Shown piece by piece: positions 33,465-42,584 of a DNA stretch of 64,000 nucleotides. Origin of the DNA: Nitrososphaerota archaeon (GTDB lineage: Archaea > Thermoproteota > Nitrososphaeria > Nitrososphaerales > Gagatemarchaeaceae); NCBI GenBank assembly GCA_029785825.1, contig JAFLYY010000001.1:1395374-1459373 (forward strand), written 5' to 3'. The notes under the pieces were generated by a model that was not told where the DNA came from, searched no databases, and saw only the letters and a list, made by a program, of their open reading frames with translations. Position numbers and translations under genes: made by a program. Positions within the stretch are counted from its first letter, which is position 1; each line of letters starts with the position of its first letter.

Positions 33465-35005
33465 GGCCCTGACTCTCCAAGGCGGGAACCCTCCCACTTC
33501 GCCGAGGACTTCGCGGCCCAGGCGAATTTCTTCTGCAAGGACTTGCTGTACACCTTGGCCCACTCGAGCCCCACGTAGTCGCACCACGCCTTGTACACCC
33601 TTGGGTCGATGTAGTTCTTCAGCGAGGTGTTCAGGTTGTAGTTCTTGGTCCTCTCGTAGAATTCAAGCTCGCGCCTGAGCTTCGGGATCCTCTTCGAGTC
33701 GTTCTTGGAGACCGCTTCTTTGAGCTTTTGTTCCTTCTTCAAGCGAGATTCCTCCCAGTTCTTCGGAGGGGTCCTCTGGTGGTTGCAGAACACTGCAGCC
33801 TGCAGGTTGGCCTCCTTGGCATGGTAGAGCTTGTCTAGGTCGTCAGCCGCCCTCATGTCCTTCGCGCCTAGGATCTCCTGCGCCTTCGCTGTGGCGTGGA
33901 ACGTCCTGAACACCTTTGCGGTGGCTCCGGGGACTATGGACGAGAGGAACTGGTTGACCATTCCAGAGCTGACGTTCTGGAACACTTCTTCCCCGGGGCC
34001 CTTCCCTGACATGAACTCCCTGAGGTTCCGCGCCACAGAAGCAGGCACCTTCTCAGACTTGTGCCAGAGGACCGAGTCCTTCCCGAGGAAGTTGAACTCT
34101 GCGAGGTCGCCGCCAAGCGTGACGTGCTCGACTCTGAGGGTGCTCGCCCCGACCGTGTCCGCCTCGTCTTCGTCCTTCTCGTCTCCGACCCTCATTCCTA
34201 AGGTGTCAATCAGATAGCACACCGTTGCGACCTGCCTCAGCCTTTCGTCCTTTGAATCGAGCTCTTTGCTCATCTTCCCTCGGATTTTGTTGAGGTGGGT
34301 CCCGACCTTCTTCGCGTTGTCGTACTTCGCCTTGCTCCGGGACTGCTGAAGTGGCGAACTCTCATGGAGCCAGACGTACTTTTCCTTGTCCGTGAGCTTG
34401 TCGACCCATTTGGCCATCCACATCGAGTTGTGGTCGTGGACCACTTCCTTCCAGTCGCCCGGCGGGACCTGGGCCGACTCTCCGAGGTTCAGGACGACAT
34501 CCGAGGCGCCCACCCTCGGCTTCCACCTGCCCCTGAGAGGGTGCTGGCCCCGGCCCATGAACAGCCCCGGAGGCTCCACCATCCAGTTGGCAATGTCCAC
34601 TTCCTTCCCGTCGAGGACCGCCTTGCCGTACCTGGCCTTCAGGGACTCCCGTCTTTCCTTCCTCGAAGCGGCCAGGGATTTCTTCTCCTCCTTGGGCATG
34701 GTTTCCTTCACAGCCTTCTCGCGGTCCACCTTCCGGTTCAGCGCGGTGAAGTCGAAATCACTGAACCTCGCCCCCCTGCACCACTCTGGAAGCTCCGTGA
34801 CGAAGTCCGATGTGAAGTTGGACTGGAAGACCGGGTCCTGGACGTAGGGCGTGTCCTTTTTCTTGGCGAAGTTGTATGCCATTTCTTCGGCCGAGGCCGA
34901 TAGAGGAACGACCTTCCCTCTCACCGAGATCGATAGGCCGTCGGGCTGGTAGGGGTCGGGAAAGTTGACTCCGTTGTGAGAAAGCGTCGTCCAGTAGGCG
35001 CTCAT
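33461..35005 (-). CDS. DNA topoisomerase IB (eukaryote-like)
   Basis: A 514-residue type IB topoisomerase. The core domain includes KWVDKLTDKEKYVWLH, the active-site Arg/Lys region (TLGMRVGDEKDEDEADTVG), FRTFHATAKAQEIL, and the C-terminal NTSLKNYIDPRV in which Tyr is the nucleophile that attaches to DNA (eukaryote: NYLDPR). It relaxes positive and negative supercoils without ATP. Among archaea this enzyme is a hallmark of Thaumarchaeota and close relatives. ATG at 35005 is about 35 bases after TTTTAAATAG. It overlaps the HypE-like gene by four bases at the 3' ends. Confidence 0.96.
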   Translation of the reverse strand: MSAYWTTLSHNGVNFPDPYQPDGLSISVRGKVVPLSASAEEMAYNFAKKKDTPYVQDPVFQSNFTSDFVTELPEWCRGARFSDFDFTALNRKVDREKAVKETMPKEEKKSLAASRKERRESLKARYGKAVLDGKEVDIANWMVEPPGLFMGRGQHPLRGRWKPRVGASDVVLNLGESAQVPPGDWKEVVHDHNSMWMAKWVDKLTDKEKYVWLHESSPLQQSRSKAKYDNAKKVGTHLNKIRGKMSKELDSKDERLRQVATVCYLIDTLGMRVGDEKDEDEADTVGASTLRVEHVTLGGDLAEFNFLGKDSVLWHKSEKVPASVARNLREFMSGKGPGEEVFQNVSSGMVNQFLSSIVPGATAKVFRTFHATAKAQEILGAKDMRAADDLDKLYHAKEANLQAAVFCNHQRTPPKNWEESRLKKEQKLKEAVSKNDSKRIPKLRRELEFYERTKNYNLNTSLKNYIDPRVYKAWCDYVGLEWAKVYSKSLQKKFAWAAKSSAKWEGSRLGESGP

Positions 35006-35113
35006 GAACGGGCTAACGAAGTTTCTCTTCTGCGTCTATTTAAAATCGTCATGCCCGTCTCTTCTTTCCTTGGGATGGTTAAATAAGCAGGGGGAGACGT
35101 GGCGCCCCATCTC

Positions 35114-35839
35114 ATGTGGCTAGATTATCAGGGAGCCGTCGGCCACCCACTCAAAGACCCAGTCATGGTCGTCGCGGTCTCCACTGCCATGCCGCAGTAT
35201 CGCGCGCTCTACTCGCAGGCGCGAGAGCTCGGGCAGTATATGCTCAAGAAGATGGAATTCAAGAGGATAGGGACCGTCAGGGCTTCGGCCTTCCCCCCTG
35301 AAATCATGGTCAGGGAAGAAGGGCTGGCTTCTCTACAGGAGTGCGGGTTCTACCTCTGCAGGGGGAAACACGACGTTGTCCTGTTCGCCGGAGACGCGAG
35401 TCCCATGGACGAGCAGTACGAATTCGCCCGGTTCATCCTGTCGAAGGCTGAGGAGATGGGAGTGAAGGAGCTCTATTCAATCGGAGCCAGGTGGGCGGAG
35501 AACCCGCTCCCGCCCGAGGCCGACCCGGAGGCGTCGGGGTTCGCTACGGACGCAGTCGGGGTCTCCAAGCTCAAAAAGAACGGTGTGAAGGTTCTGGGAG
35601 ACGAGCCTGCCCCCTTCTTCGCATCCATGGTGGTCGCCATGGCCAAGGAACATGGAATCAGGGGGTACAAGCTCTCCGTGGATCACGGAGAACCCAGCCC
35701 GCACGTCCGTTCCGTCGTCAGGCTCCTCAGCGTCCTCGGGGCATTGGCCGGGTTCGACCTAGACCTAGAAGAGTTGCGCTCCAAGGCCCTGCCCGTAACC
35801 CCGACGAGGACGGCTCCCAAAGAGAGCATCTACCACTAG
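35114..35839 (+). CDS. PAC2 family protein (proteasome assembly chaperone-like)
   Basis: A 241-residue PAC2 domain protein. Characteristic parts are PVMVVAVSTAMPQYRA, GDASPMDEQYEFARFILSKAEEMGVKELYSIGA, and the late VRSVVRLLSVLGALAGFDLDLEEL helix. Archaeal PAC2 proteins are thought to help assemble the 20S proteasome or bind a small molecule, although evidence is limited. An ATG at 35114 is about 30 bases after GTTAAATAAG, so it is preferred; GTG at 35099 would add five residues. It stands alone between topoisomerase IB and a small membrane gene. Confidence 0.85.
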   Translation: MWLDYQGAVGHPLKDPVMVVAVSTAMPQYRALYSQARELGQYMLKKMEFKRIGTVRASAFPPEIMVREEGLASLQECGFYLCRGKHDVVLFAGDASPMDEQYEFARFILSKAEEMGVKELYSIGARWAENPLPPEADPEASGFATDAVGVSKLKKNGVKVLGDEPAPFFASMVVAMAKEHGIRGYKLSVDHGEPSPHVRSVVRLLSVLGALAGFDLDLEELRSKALPVTPTRTAPKESIYH

Positions 35840-35928
35840 CAGACAACCTCCTCTTTCCCGTCGAAACGCCCGGCCACTATCCTACGCCTGCCTCGCGGAG
35901 ACGCGTCCCTTCGGGGCTTTCAGCGGGT

Positions 35929-36300
35929 TCATGTCCCCTTCGCGAGCCTCGTCCCGACAATCGCCATCAACAAGCCTACCCAGTACGGGAGGTACCCCAG
36001 AGCTGAATCCACACCGCCTAGTCTGTATGCGGAGTATCCGAACCCCACCAACAGGCCCAGGAAGCCCGCACCTCCGCCGAGCCATATCAGGGTCCTTCCG
36101 ACAGTCGCGTGCTTCGTTATGATCGTGAGCCCTCCCGCAGCCACCGTAGCGCCTCCAAGGGCGATGACCGCCTGGACGAGAGTGATTGCGAGCGCCGCCG
36201 CGCCCGCGTATTCTCCGCTCAGGAAGGTCGAGATGTGAGGCTCCGTGTACCCGAGGGCGGTGTAAAGAAACCCCCGCGAGACATAGCCGCTCCCGAACAT
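35929..36300 (-). CDS. Small membrane protein of unknown function, apparently frameshifted at its N-terminus
   Basis: A 123-residue membrane protein with three or four hydrophobic helices (AALAITLVQAVIALGGATVAAG; LGLLVGFGYSAYRLGG; GYLPYWVGLLMAIVGTRL). Upstream, ATG at 36353 starts the reading MNSRRLAAGGLAILGG in another frame; with one extra G in the G-run on the minus strand (36306-36311) it would continue ALMFGSGYVSRG into this frame. The joined N-terminus is a natural signal-like helix and a TATA-like element lies 27 bases before 36353. The gene may be intact in the cell and the base missing, or a real frameshift. Function unknown. Confidence 0.5.
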   Translation of the reverse strand: MFGSGYVSRGFLYTALGYTEPHISTFLSGEYAGAAALAITLVQAVIALGGATVAAGGLTIITKHATVGRTLIWLGGGAGFLGLLVGFGYSAYRLGGVDSALGYLPYWVGLLMAIVGTRLAKGT

Positions 36301-36459
36301 AAGCGCCCCCCGAGGATAGCCAGCCCTCCTGCGGCGAGTCGTCTGGAATTCATCTGTCCCAACCCCGACGCTCCGATAGAATAGGGTTGCTGCCGCGTTG
36401 CCTGGGTTTCGATTCAGACCGAGATGTTTATCCGTCTGAAGCGTAGCGCGCGGCCAACA

Positions 36460-37212
36460 ATGCGCGCCATGAGCACCGATAGGTCTCTCCAGAACACCCT
36501 CGACTGGGCCCTGGAGCGCATGAAGCAGAAGGGGTATGTGGTCAAGTCCAAAGTGGCACTAAACGTCGAGCCCAGCCTGGCCATAATGGGATACGCGCGG
36601 AAGGAAGGCGATACCCATAGGATCCTGATTTCTGAGTGGGCCCTCGACTCGGAGATGCTTGGAGGGCTCGTCCTCCATGAGCTTGCACATGTGTACTTCA
36701 CAGAGCAGGGAGCGAGCTCGCACGACGGCGGCGTCTTGGAGGAGGTCCTGGAAGAGCTCAAGGAGAGGGACGGGCTGAGGGCAAAGGAGACGGAGCTCCT
36801 CGTCGACGCCTTCAACCACCTCCAGAACGTGCTCGTAGATGACGTCGTCTTCGAAGTGATGGGCGAGAAGGAGAAAGGGATGGCCAAGAAATTCTTCGCA
36901 GAATGGGTCTCCGACAGGCCCTCTGGGGACCCGGTCACAGACGCCGGGCTCCTCTGCAGGAACGCCTTCGCGGTAGCTTCGCTGAAGAGGAGGGGGGAAT
37001 TCGAGAACGAGAGCGACATGTACTACAAGAACAAGTCGTTCGTTTCGTCCATGGGGGGGATGTCTGAGCAGGAGTTCGAGTGGCTTGAGAGGTTCCTCGA
37101 AGGGGCAGAGCCGGGCTGGAAGGCGGAGAAGTTCAGGGCAGCGCTCGAGTCCTACTTCGACAGAATCCTGGGCCTGATGCGTTCGTCCTCGAGGCTAGAT
37201 GATCTCAGGTAG
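36460..37212 (+). CDS. Zinc-metallopeptidase-like protein with HELAH motif
   Basis: A 250-residue protein. The metallopeptidase motif LVLHELAHVYFTE (about residues 74-85) holds HExxH; a Glu- and Asp-rich helix after it (LVDAFNHLQNVLVDDVVFEV) may supply the third ligand. The rest is soluble and alpha-helical. It is similar to predicted minigluzincin-type archaeal proteins whose substrates are unknown. ATG at 36460 is chosen since a TTTATC element lies about 30 bases upstream; an ATG at 36469 is close. It overlaps the following membrane-anchored gene by 14 bases, linking the two. Confidence 0.72.
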   Translation: MRAMSTDRSLQNTLDWALERMKQKGYVVKSKVALNVEPSLAIMGYARKEGDTHRILISEWALDSEMLGGLVLHELAHVYFTEQGASSHDGGVLEEVLEELKERDGLRAKETELLVDAFNHLQNVLVDDVVFEVMGEKEKGMAKKFFAEWVSDRPSGDPVTDAGLLCRNAFAVASLKRRGEFENESDMYYKNKSFVSSMGGMSEQEFEWLERFLEGAEPGWKAEKFRAALESYFDRILGLMRSSSRLDDLR

Positions 37213-37723
37213 CGGCTCCAGGGACAAGGCCCGCACCCGACTGTCATTACCAAAGGCCCTAGTGGTGGTGGCGATCGTAGGAGCGGTAGTCTTCGGGCTG
37301 TACATCGGATACCTGGCATATGCCAACGACAGCTTCCCGACCCGGACCGAGCCCTTCGCCAACTACGCGACCGTCTCCTCGTCTTCTTTCAACGGGACCG
37401 AGTTCGCCTTCACCCTGACCTGGCAGAACGCGAGCGCGCTCCCGCTCTATGCGCAGCTCACGTCCCCGGCCACCGATGCGGCCAACACCCCGGTGTGTGG
37501 CATGGGCCTGTCGAACGTGACTGAAGGGCAGAGCATATTCATGCCCTTCACCATCAGCCCCGAGTCGCCGGCGCTTTCCAACGTCGACCTGTCCATCGCC
37601 GTCAAGCCCCTGGCCGGGGGGAGCCAGTTCACCATAGTATACAACGTCCCGTCTGTCACGGCGGGGAACCTACCGATATCCCCTTCCAACATCAGTTGCC
37701 AGGAGTCTCCTGGAATCGAGTGA
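37199..37723 (+). CDS. Membrane-anchored extracytoplasmic protein of unknown function
   Basis: A 174-residue protein with one N-terminal helix (KALVVVAIVGAVVFGLYIGYLAY) followed by an exported domain rich in Ser, Thr and Asn that looks beta-sandwich-like (FAFTLTWQNASALPLYAQLTS). Several Asn-x-Ser/Thr sites suggest glycosylation. Two cysteines (PVCGMG and ISCQES) could form a disulfide, and the neighbouring VKOR and DUF929 genes could catalyse that. ATG at 37199 overlaps the HELAH gene. Not recognised further. Confidence 0.6.
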   Translation: MISGSGSRDKARTRLSLPKALVVVAIVGAVVFGLYIGYLAYANDSFPTRTEPFANYATVSSSSFNGTEFAFTLTWQNASALPLYAQLTSPATDAANTPVCGMGLSNVTEGQSIFMPFTISPESPALSNVDLSIAVKPLAGGSQFTIVYNVPSVTAGNLPISPSNISCQESPGIE

Positions 37724-37730
37724 GCCGGGC

Positions 37731-38183
37731 CTAGGAGGCGCTCGCCAGGGCCTTGAAGGCGAGCCCTGACATGGCGTAGTTCAGGATGTACATGGAGACG
37801 CAGACGGGGCAGAGGGCCTGGATGACGACTAGCTCGATGTACCAGAGATAGACCGTGAAGAGGTTCCCCACCATCAGCACCGGGACCATGACCTCTCCGT
37901 TGAGGGATCCCCTGCGCCCGAAATAGAGAGCGAGGGCGGTCATCAGGGGGAACCAGACGAGGCCATAGACGTAGAGGGGGATCCCATAGGGTCCGGGAGG
38001 GAAGGTGTCGTGGCCCCCTGCGAACACGGTGGTGCATGATAGGAACGGATTGAAACCTGTGAAGACGCTGCAGCCGTTTGAGAGTGGGCCTGAGTACGCC
38101 GTGATTTCGTCATAGCCGTGGTAAATGGCTATGACAGTGCCTACGACAGAGAGGGCGACAAACGCCTTCGTGAGGCGATCCAA
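37731..38183 (-). CDS. VKOR family disulfide-generating membrane protein
   Basis: A 150-residue four-helix membrane protein of the vitamin K epoxide reductase family. The loop cysteines lie in NGCSVFTGFNPFLSCTT and the active pair is LCPVCVSMYIL in the last helix. It passes electrons from a periplasmic thioredoxin-like protein to a quinone, so that disulfides can form outside the cell. The start is TTG at 38183, two bases after the DUF929 stop; longer in-frame readings would overlap that gene. The partner is the DUF929 protein just upstream. Confidence 0.86.
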   Translation of the reverse strand: MDRLTKAFVALSVVGTVIAIYHGYDEITAYSGPLSNGCSVFTGFNPFLSCTTVFAGGHDTFPPGPYGIPLYVYGLVWFPLMTALALYFGRRGSLNGEVMVPVLMVGNLFTVYLWYIELVVIQALCPVCVSMYILNYAMSGLAFKALASAS

Positions 38184-38185
38184 CG

Positions 38186-39100
38186 CTACTCCAGTGGCCG
38201 TGTGGGAACTGCCATGAGCGTCGGCTGGAAGGAGGCAGCCTGGGGCGAGTAGGACAGGTTCTGCTGGGCGTAGGTCTGACTGCAGACTGAGCTTGGCTTC
38301 CCGCCGGTCACCTGGCAGATGGCTGAGACGAGGTAGTTGGCCGCCCCGACTATGGCCTGGGTCTTGGGGTTCGTCGGGTCGTTCAGCTGAGAGGTGATCT
38401 GGGTCCAATTGTCTCCGGATATGCAGAGCGAGGTCAGGGGTTGGCAGGACGGGTTGAACTGGGCCCCGCAGTTGAGCGCGTACTGGTTAGCTATGTCCAC
38501 GAATGGGATGGAGCCGCTTGATGGCGGGGAAGCGGAAGCACAGGTGTCGTACTGCGCCATCAGGCTTGACTGTTCCGTCGTGGGCGTCTGTATCACGTTC
38601 CCGGTCCTTCCCCATTCTTCAACTGCGACGAATGTGACGTAATTGCTCGTGTAGTTCGCGTGGGTAAAGGTGAAAGTCGGGGAATTCCTGTTTACGTCCG
38701 TGCTCGAGGAGAGCATGTACTGAAGGCCACTGAAGTTCCCGAAGCGCGAGAGTGCTATTATCAGACTCCAGCGCTCGACGGCACAGTACGGGCAGTAATC
38801 CCCCCCTATGTAGAGCACTTCAGGCTTCCCGCCCGACGTCAAGAGGGACCCCGTGATGTTGACCGGGGGATGGACGCCACTAGGCGCTCCCACGGCGTTG
38901 AAGGTCGACGTGCTCACCCCGGTGAGCGCGTTCATCGTCGCGGAGTCGACGGGGAGGCCGATGTACTTGGTATAGGGGTCATTCAGCGAAGCGGCGACGA
39001 AGTATGAGACGACGATGAGGGCGGCCACGGCCGCCAGTATCGAAATCCACATGACCCGCCTCCTCCTCTGGCGGGCCCTCAGGTTGGCCTTTATCGACAA
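38186..39100 (-). CDS. DUF929 membrane-anchored thioredoxin-like protein
   Basis: A 304-residue protein with one N-terminal helix ([22 protein letters not shown]) after an Arg-rich patch RARQRRRR, then an exported domain with a thioredoxin-type motif [16 protein letters not shown] (CPYC, about residues 105). The later cysteines (DTCAS, NCGAQ, SLCISG, AICQ) are many. DUF929 is known chiefly from Crenarchaeota and thaumarchaea and is linked with extracytoplasmic redox. TTG at 39100 is about 30 bases after a TATTTAGATAA-like box; GTG at 39121 is the alternative. VKOR follows directly. Confidence 0.82.
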   Translation of the reverse strand: MSIKANLRARQRRRRVMWISILAAVAALIVVSYFVAASLNDPYTKYIGLPVDSATMNALTGVSTSTFNAVGAPSGVHPPVNITGSLLTSGGKPEVLYIGGDYCPYCAVERWSLIIALSRFGNFSGLQYMLSSSTDVNRNSPTFTFTHANYTSNYVTFVAVEEWGRTGNVIQTPTTEQSSLMAQYDTCASASPPSSGSIPFVDIANQYALNCGAQFNPSCQPLTSLCISGDNWTQITSQLNDPTNPKTQAIVGAANYLVSAICQVTGGKPSSVCSQTYAQQNLSYSPQAASFQPTLMAVPTRPLE

Positions 39101-39242
39101 TCGGGGAGCGACCTCTAACACCAGTAGATAAATCGAATGAGGAGAACACCAACTGGCTCCGCGCCCTTGCTGAAGCGCTCGCCGGTTCGGGGACCCAAGC
39201 GAAGGCGTCGGGGTTTGAAGCGGTCTGCCTGGAGGTCTGCGA

Positions 39243-40961
39243 TTAGGTCCCGGTTATGGGCTGGATGGGAAGCGGTTCCCCATGCTCGCCTGCAGCACAT
39301 CCGCACCCTTGCACGTGCCCGCCGCGTCTCAGAGTCCCTCTGTAGAGCCCCGCCTCTAGCTTCTTCCCGGTCTTGGCCTCCCACTCCTCTATGGGCATTC
39401 CGTACTTTTGCTGTATCCTGTCTCTATACCATTCCGGTATGACGTTGAAACTGCAGAATGGAATGACCCTCAGGTCTGGGGTGAGGTAGTGGATGTCGCA
39501 GCGTTGGAGCCTTTCCTCGTCCTGGTTGTATTTGTCCTGGAAGTGCATCATCCCCAGGAACATGCTCTTCAGGTGGAACTGCCCAATGGAAGAATAGTCG
39601 TGCTTGACAAGGGCATCGGTCAGCAGCTTGGCGAAGCTCAGGCTCTTCGGCTGCTTCTCCTTGTTGACGAAGGCCGAAATCCTAGTGAGGACCTTCGCCG
39701 CGACCACATAGCGGTTGGTCCCTGAGTAGATCTCTTCCTGCTTCTCGTCGAGGAACTCGATGAGGCCTGGGATATCGACGAACTCCGGCAACGGGACGAG
39801 TCTCTTCTTGTCTGGGTCGTTGAACACGTATGTCCCGGCCCCGCAGGCGAAGTGTATGGAGAGCTCGTACTGCTCCTTCTTCGTGAAGGCCTCGATGAAG
39901 CCGGTCACCGGCGAGCAGGACGGGACTGGGAACCAGCCGTCCTTCGTGATCATGCCGTTGGTCTGCTCCTCGATTCTCTCGATGCAGTCTGGGATGGTGA
40001 TCCTGTACTTCGCCCTCTCGGTCTTGGTAAGGCGGCCCGTGAGTGAGACAGGCTGGAAGTTGACGGCATGTACCGTGTCGATGTTCTTCTGTCCGAACCT
40101 GATGATGTCGCCGAGCTCGTGGTCGTTGACCGACTTTATGACCGTTGGGACCAGCACCACCCCCACCCCGACCTTGCGGCAGGCGTCGATGGCATAGGGC
40201 GCTTCCCAGTGGTTCTTCGGGTTCGTCTTCGGGCTCACACCGTCGAAGCTCATATAGAGGTTCGATACGCCAGCTTCTTTGAGCCTCTTCGCCAGCCCGG
40301 GGTTCAGTGCGAGATTGATACCGTTGGTGTTGAGCTGGATGTGGTCCACCCCCTCTTCCTTCAGTATCTTGATTATGGTGGGGAGGTCTTCCCTTATGGT
40401 CGGCTCTCCGCCCGTAATCTGGACGGAGTTCCCAGCGACCGGCCTCTCAGCCTTCAGGGAGCGGCCCATCTCTCTGACCTGGTCTAGGGTGGGTTCGTAG
40501 ACGTAGGCCCCCTCCAGTCCCTTCTTGACGTAGAAGAAGCAGTACCAGCAGGTCAGGTCGCATCTGTTGGTTACTATGATGTTGGACAGCCCAGTGTGGG
40601 ACAGATGGTTGGAGCAAAGGCCGCAGTTTGCTGGGCAGGAGCAGACATCCATAGGGACGTTGGCGGCGTGGGTCCCCTTGCCGTCCTTCCAATAGCGCGA
40701 AAACTTGCTGTACATCTCATAGGAGCCGAAGTAGAGCTCCTCGGTCTCGCCATGCTCCGGGCAGGTCTTGGTCATCCAGACCTTACTGCCACGCTCGAAC
40801 ACAATCGCGGGCAGGATTCTGTTGCAGTCAGGACAGATCGACTGCGTCTGTCGGATGAAGTTCCCCTTTGAAACCTCTTTCTTCAGCTCCAGGCTGACAT
40901 CTGCGATTTGGGCCAAGGTAGATTCGCTGAGGTCTCCCTGACCCGTAGCGCATATAAGCAT
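39243..40961 (-). CDS. Tetraether lipid synthase-like radical SAM protein (Tes/MJ0619 family)
   Basis: A 572-residue radical SAM protein of the family of MJ0619, shown to join two archaeol molecules into tetraether (GDGT) lipid. N-terminal [14 protein letters not shown] and KTCPEHG form a zinc-type site; a Cys cluster [15 protein letters not shown] precedes the radical SAM motif [19 protein letters not shown] and the SPASM-like tail SICCFSNV-type region with C-terminal Cys (RCDIHYL, VQGCGC) complete it. ATG at 40961 is about 24 bases after TTTTAACTTTTTA. It points away from a TrmB regulator, which could control it. Role in membrane lipid formation is inferred from the family. Confidence 0.85.
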   Translation of the reverse strand: MLICATGQGDLSESTLAQIADVSLELKKEVSKGNFIRQTQSICPDCNRILPAIVFERGSKVWMTKTCPEHGETEELYFGSYEMYSKFSRYWKDGKGTHAANVPMDVCSCPANCGLCSNHLSHTGLSNIIVTNRCDLTCWYCFFYVKKGLEGAYVYEPTLDQVREMGRSLKAERPVAGNSVQITGGEPTIREDLPTIIKILKEEGVDHIQLNTNGINLALNPGLAKRLKEAGVSNLYMSFDGVSPKTNPKNHWEAPYAIDACRKVGVGVVLVPTVIKSVNDHELGDIIRFGQKNIDTVHAVNFQPVSLTGRLTKTERAKYRITIPDCIERIEEQTNGMITKDGWFPVPSCSPVTGFIEAFTKKEQYELSIHFACGAGTYVFNDPDKKRLVPLPEFVDIPGLIEFLDEKQEEIYSGTNRYVVAAKVLTRISAFVNKEKQPKSLSFAKLLTDALVKHDYSSIGQFHLKSMFLGMMHFQDKYNQDEERLQRCDIHYLTPDLRVIPFCSFNVIPEWYRDRIQQKYGMPIEEWEAKTGKKLEAGLYRGTLRRGGHVQGCGCAAGEHGEPLPIQPITGT

Positions 40962-40978
40962 TTTAACTTTGCCGAGGG

Positions 40979-40992
40979 TAAAAAGTTAAAAC
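40979..40992 (-). promoter_or_regulatory. TATA-like AT-rich element of the tetraether synthase gene
   Basis: TTTTAACTTTTTA on the minus strand lies about 25 bases before the ATG at 40961, predicting a leaderless transcript. It is in the divergent region opposite the TrmB gene. Confidence 0.5.
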
Positions 40993-41028
40993 TCAGCCTG
41001 CCGGGGACAGGACCAGAGGCTGGAAAGT

Positions 41029-41793
41029 GTGAGTCTGAGTGAAAGGGCGTCAGGATCTCTGGAGGAGCTCGGTCTGACCGGGAGCGAAATCAAGGCGTAC
41101 GTCGCCCTCCTGAAGGGAGGGACAATGACCGCCAGCGACGTGAGCAGGGAGGCAAGGATACCTTACTCCAAGGTGTATGACGCCCTAGAGTCGCTTCACA
41201 GGCGCGGGTGGGTGGAGGAGCAGAAGAGCAGACCAATCGTCTACACCGCGAAGCCTCCTGACACCGCCCTGGAAGAGCTGAGGGCCAGACAAGAGACCGA
41301 GAGAAAGGAGAAGGAGCAGACAGCCCTTGAGGAGCTGATGGGGATCTACGTCAGCAGGGGGGAACAGGAGAAGCCGGACATATGGATTATGAGGGGGACT
41401 AACGAGATCCTTTCGCGGGTGAAGAACCTGCTGCTGAACTGCAGGGCGGAATTACTCATAGCGTTGCCTTCGCAGCTGGCTCCGTTCACTGACAGAATCG
41501 AACCCCTTCTTGCCACCCTGAAGGAGAAGGGGGTCAAATGCCTCATACTGACCTCTCCTGATCTTCCTCAGGGGGCTGCCGACCAGCTGGCGAAGCACGC
41601 AGAGGTCAGGTCGAGGAAGACGATGTACGGAGGAGGCCTTGTATCGGACTCCAGAGAGGTGGTCCTCCTGCTTGGGAGCGGGGAGCAGGGGGGGCTCCCG
41701 CTTGCAATCTGGGCCTCTCACCACGGGCTGGCGAGCTTCGCGAAGGACTACTTCGAGTTCCTCTGGAGCTCGCCGGGAACGTCAAAGCATTGA
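41029..41793 (+). CDS. TrmB family transcriptional regulator
   Basis: A 254-residue TrmB-type regulator. The winged HTH (GLTGSEIKAYVALLKGGTMTASDVSREARIPYSKVYDALESLHRRGWVEEQ, residues 15-65) is followed by a coiled linker and a PLD-like effector-binding C-terminal half. TrmB proteins switch sugar or other metabolic genes. It begins with GTG at 41029, divergent from the tetraether synthase. It overlaps the next gene (TTGA), starting a five-gene plus-strand run. Confidence 0.88.
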   Translation: MSLSERASGSLEELGLTGSEIKAYVALLKGGTMTASDVSREARIPYSKVYDALESLHRRGWVEEQKSRPIVYTAKPPDTALEELRARQETERKEKEQTALEELMGIYVSRGEQEKPDIWIMRGTNEILSRVKNLLLNCRAELLIALPSQLAPFTDRIEPLLATLKEKGVKCLILTSPDLPQGAADQLAKHAEVRSRKTMYGGGLVSDSREVVLLLGSGEQGGLPLAIWASHHGLASFAKDYFEFLWSSPGTSKH

Positions 41794-42155
41794 GCAGAAG
41801 TCAGCCACCGAGGGATGAGGAAAAGGTCGTCAGGGAGCTGATGGCAGAGGCGGCGCTGTCAAAAGAGGAAGCCATCCTCTACCTGAGGCTCCTGCGCGAG
41901 GGCCGGATTCCATCCTCACAGAAAGAGTCAGCCAAAGGGCTCCTAGAGAAGGGGATGGCCATCATCTCAGGCGACGGGAAGAGCATCATCCCAGTGCACC
42001 CCAGGCTGGGGGTAGCCAACGGCTACAGGACCTGGAGAGAGGCGATGGTGAGGGAGATCAACGAAAGGAGAATGCGGGTAGACAGGCTGATATTGGAGCT
42101 CATCCCCCTCTACGAGGCCGCAACGGAGAAAAACAGGGGGGGCGGAGGCGGCTGA
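41790..42155 (+). CDS. Small TrmB-like winged-helix protein
   Basis: A 121-residue protein related to the regulator before it. It contains a helix pair LSKEEAILYLRLLREG like the HTH region of TrmB, followed by PVHPRLGVANGYRTWREAMVREI, a motif commonly seen after TrmB HTH domains, and a Gly-rich tail. It lacks an effector domain, so it could be a partner or anti-regulator of the full TrmB. The TTG at 41790 overlaps the preceding TGA, implying coupling. Confidence 0.6.
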   Translation: MSRSQPPRDEEKVVRELMAEAALSKEEAILYLRLLREGRIPSSQKESAKGLLEKGMAIISGDGKSIIPVHPRLGVANGYRTWREAMVREINERRMRVDRLILELIPLYEAATEKNRGGGGG

Positions 42156-42158
42156 ACA

Positions 42159-42584
42159 ATGGCTGAACCTCACCAGCATGAAATCGTATTCATCGGCATG
42201 GTCAACGTGAACCGCGACAACTACCTTCAGGGGGTCGTAGACGTCTGGAGGTGCAGGAGCTGCAAGAAGCTGTTCTGTGACGACAAGAGGTATGGAGAGC
42301 CGCTCAAGCCGAGCGTCGGGTTCGAGTCGATACCGGAAGACGAAGAGTGGGCGGTCCTCACCTGCACGACCGCCAAGGACGTCATGATGAACAGTCTCGG
42401 AGCGAAACCAGGGAAGAAGCTGGCGCACGCCTGCAGAGACGGTCAGGTGTATGAGCTCGTCGTTGGTAAGGACTTCTCGCTGTCGCCTGCGACCGCCAAC
42501 CCTATCCACAGGCTCTTCCTCGTGAAGGACAACGTCAACAAGAACGTCGAAGCCGGATACTACAGGCTTACGATGCAGAAGTGA
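42159..42584 (+). CDS. Zinc-ribbon-containing protein of unknown function
   Basis: A 141-residue soluble protein with a CxxC...C pattern CRSCKKLFCDD (about residues 32-42) and Cys in LTCTTAKDV and HACRDGQ that may complete a metal site. The rest is mixed alpha/beta. It begins with ATG three bases after the TrmB-like protein and overlaps the following membrane gene, so it is part of the same operon. No family is recognised. Confidence 0.6.
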   Translation: MAEPHQHEIVFIGMVNVNRDNYLQGVVDVWRCRSCKKLFCDDKRYGEPLKPSVGFESIPEDEEWAVLTCTTAKDVMMNSLGAKPGKKLAHACRDGQVYELVVGKDFSLSPATANPIHRLFLVKDNVNKNVEAGYYRLTMQK

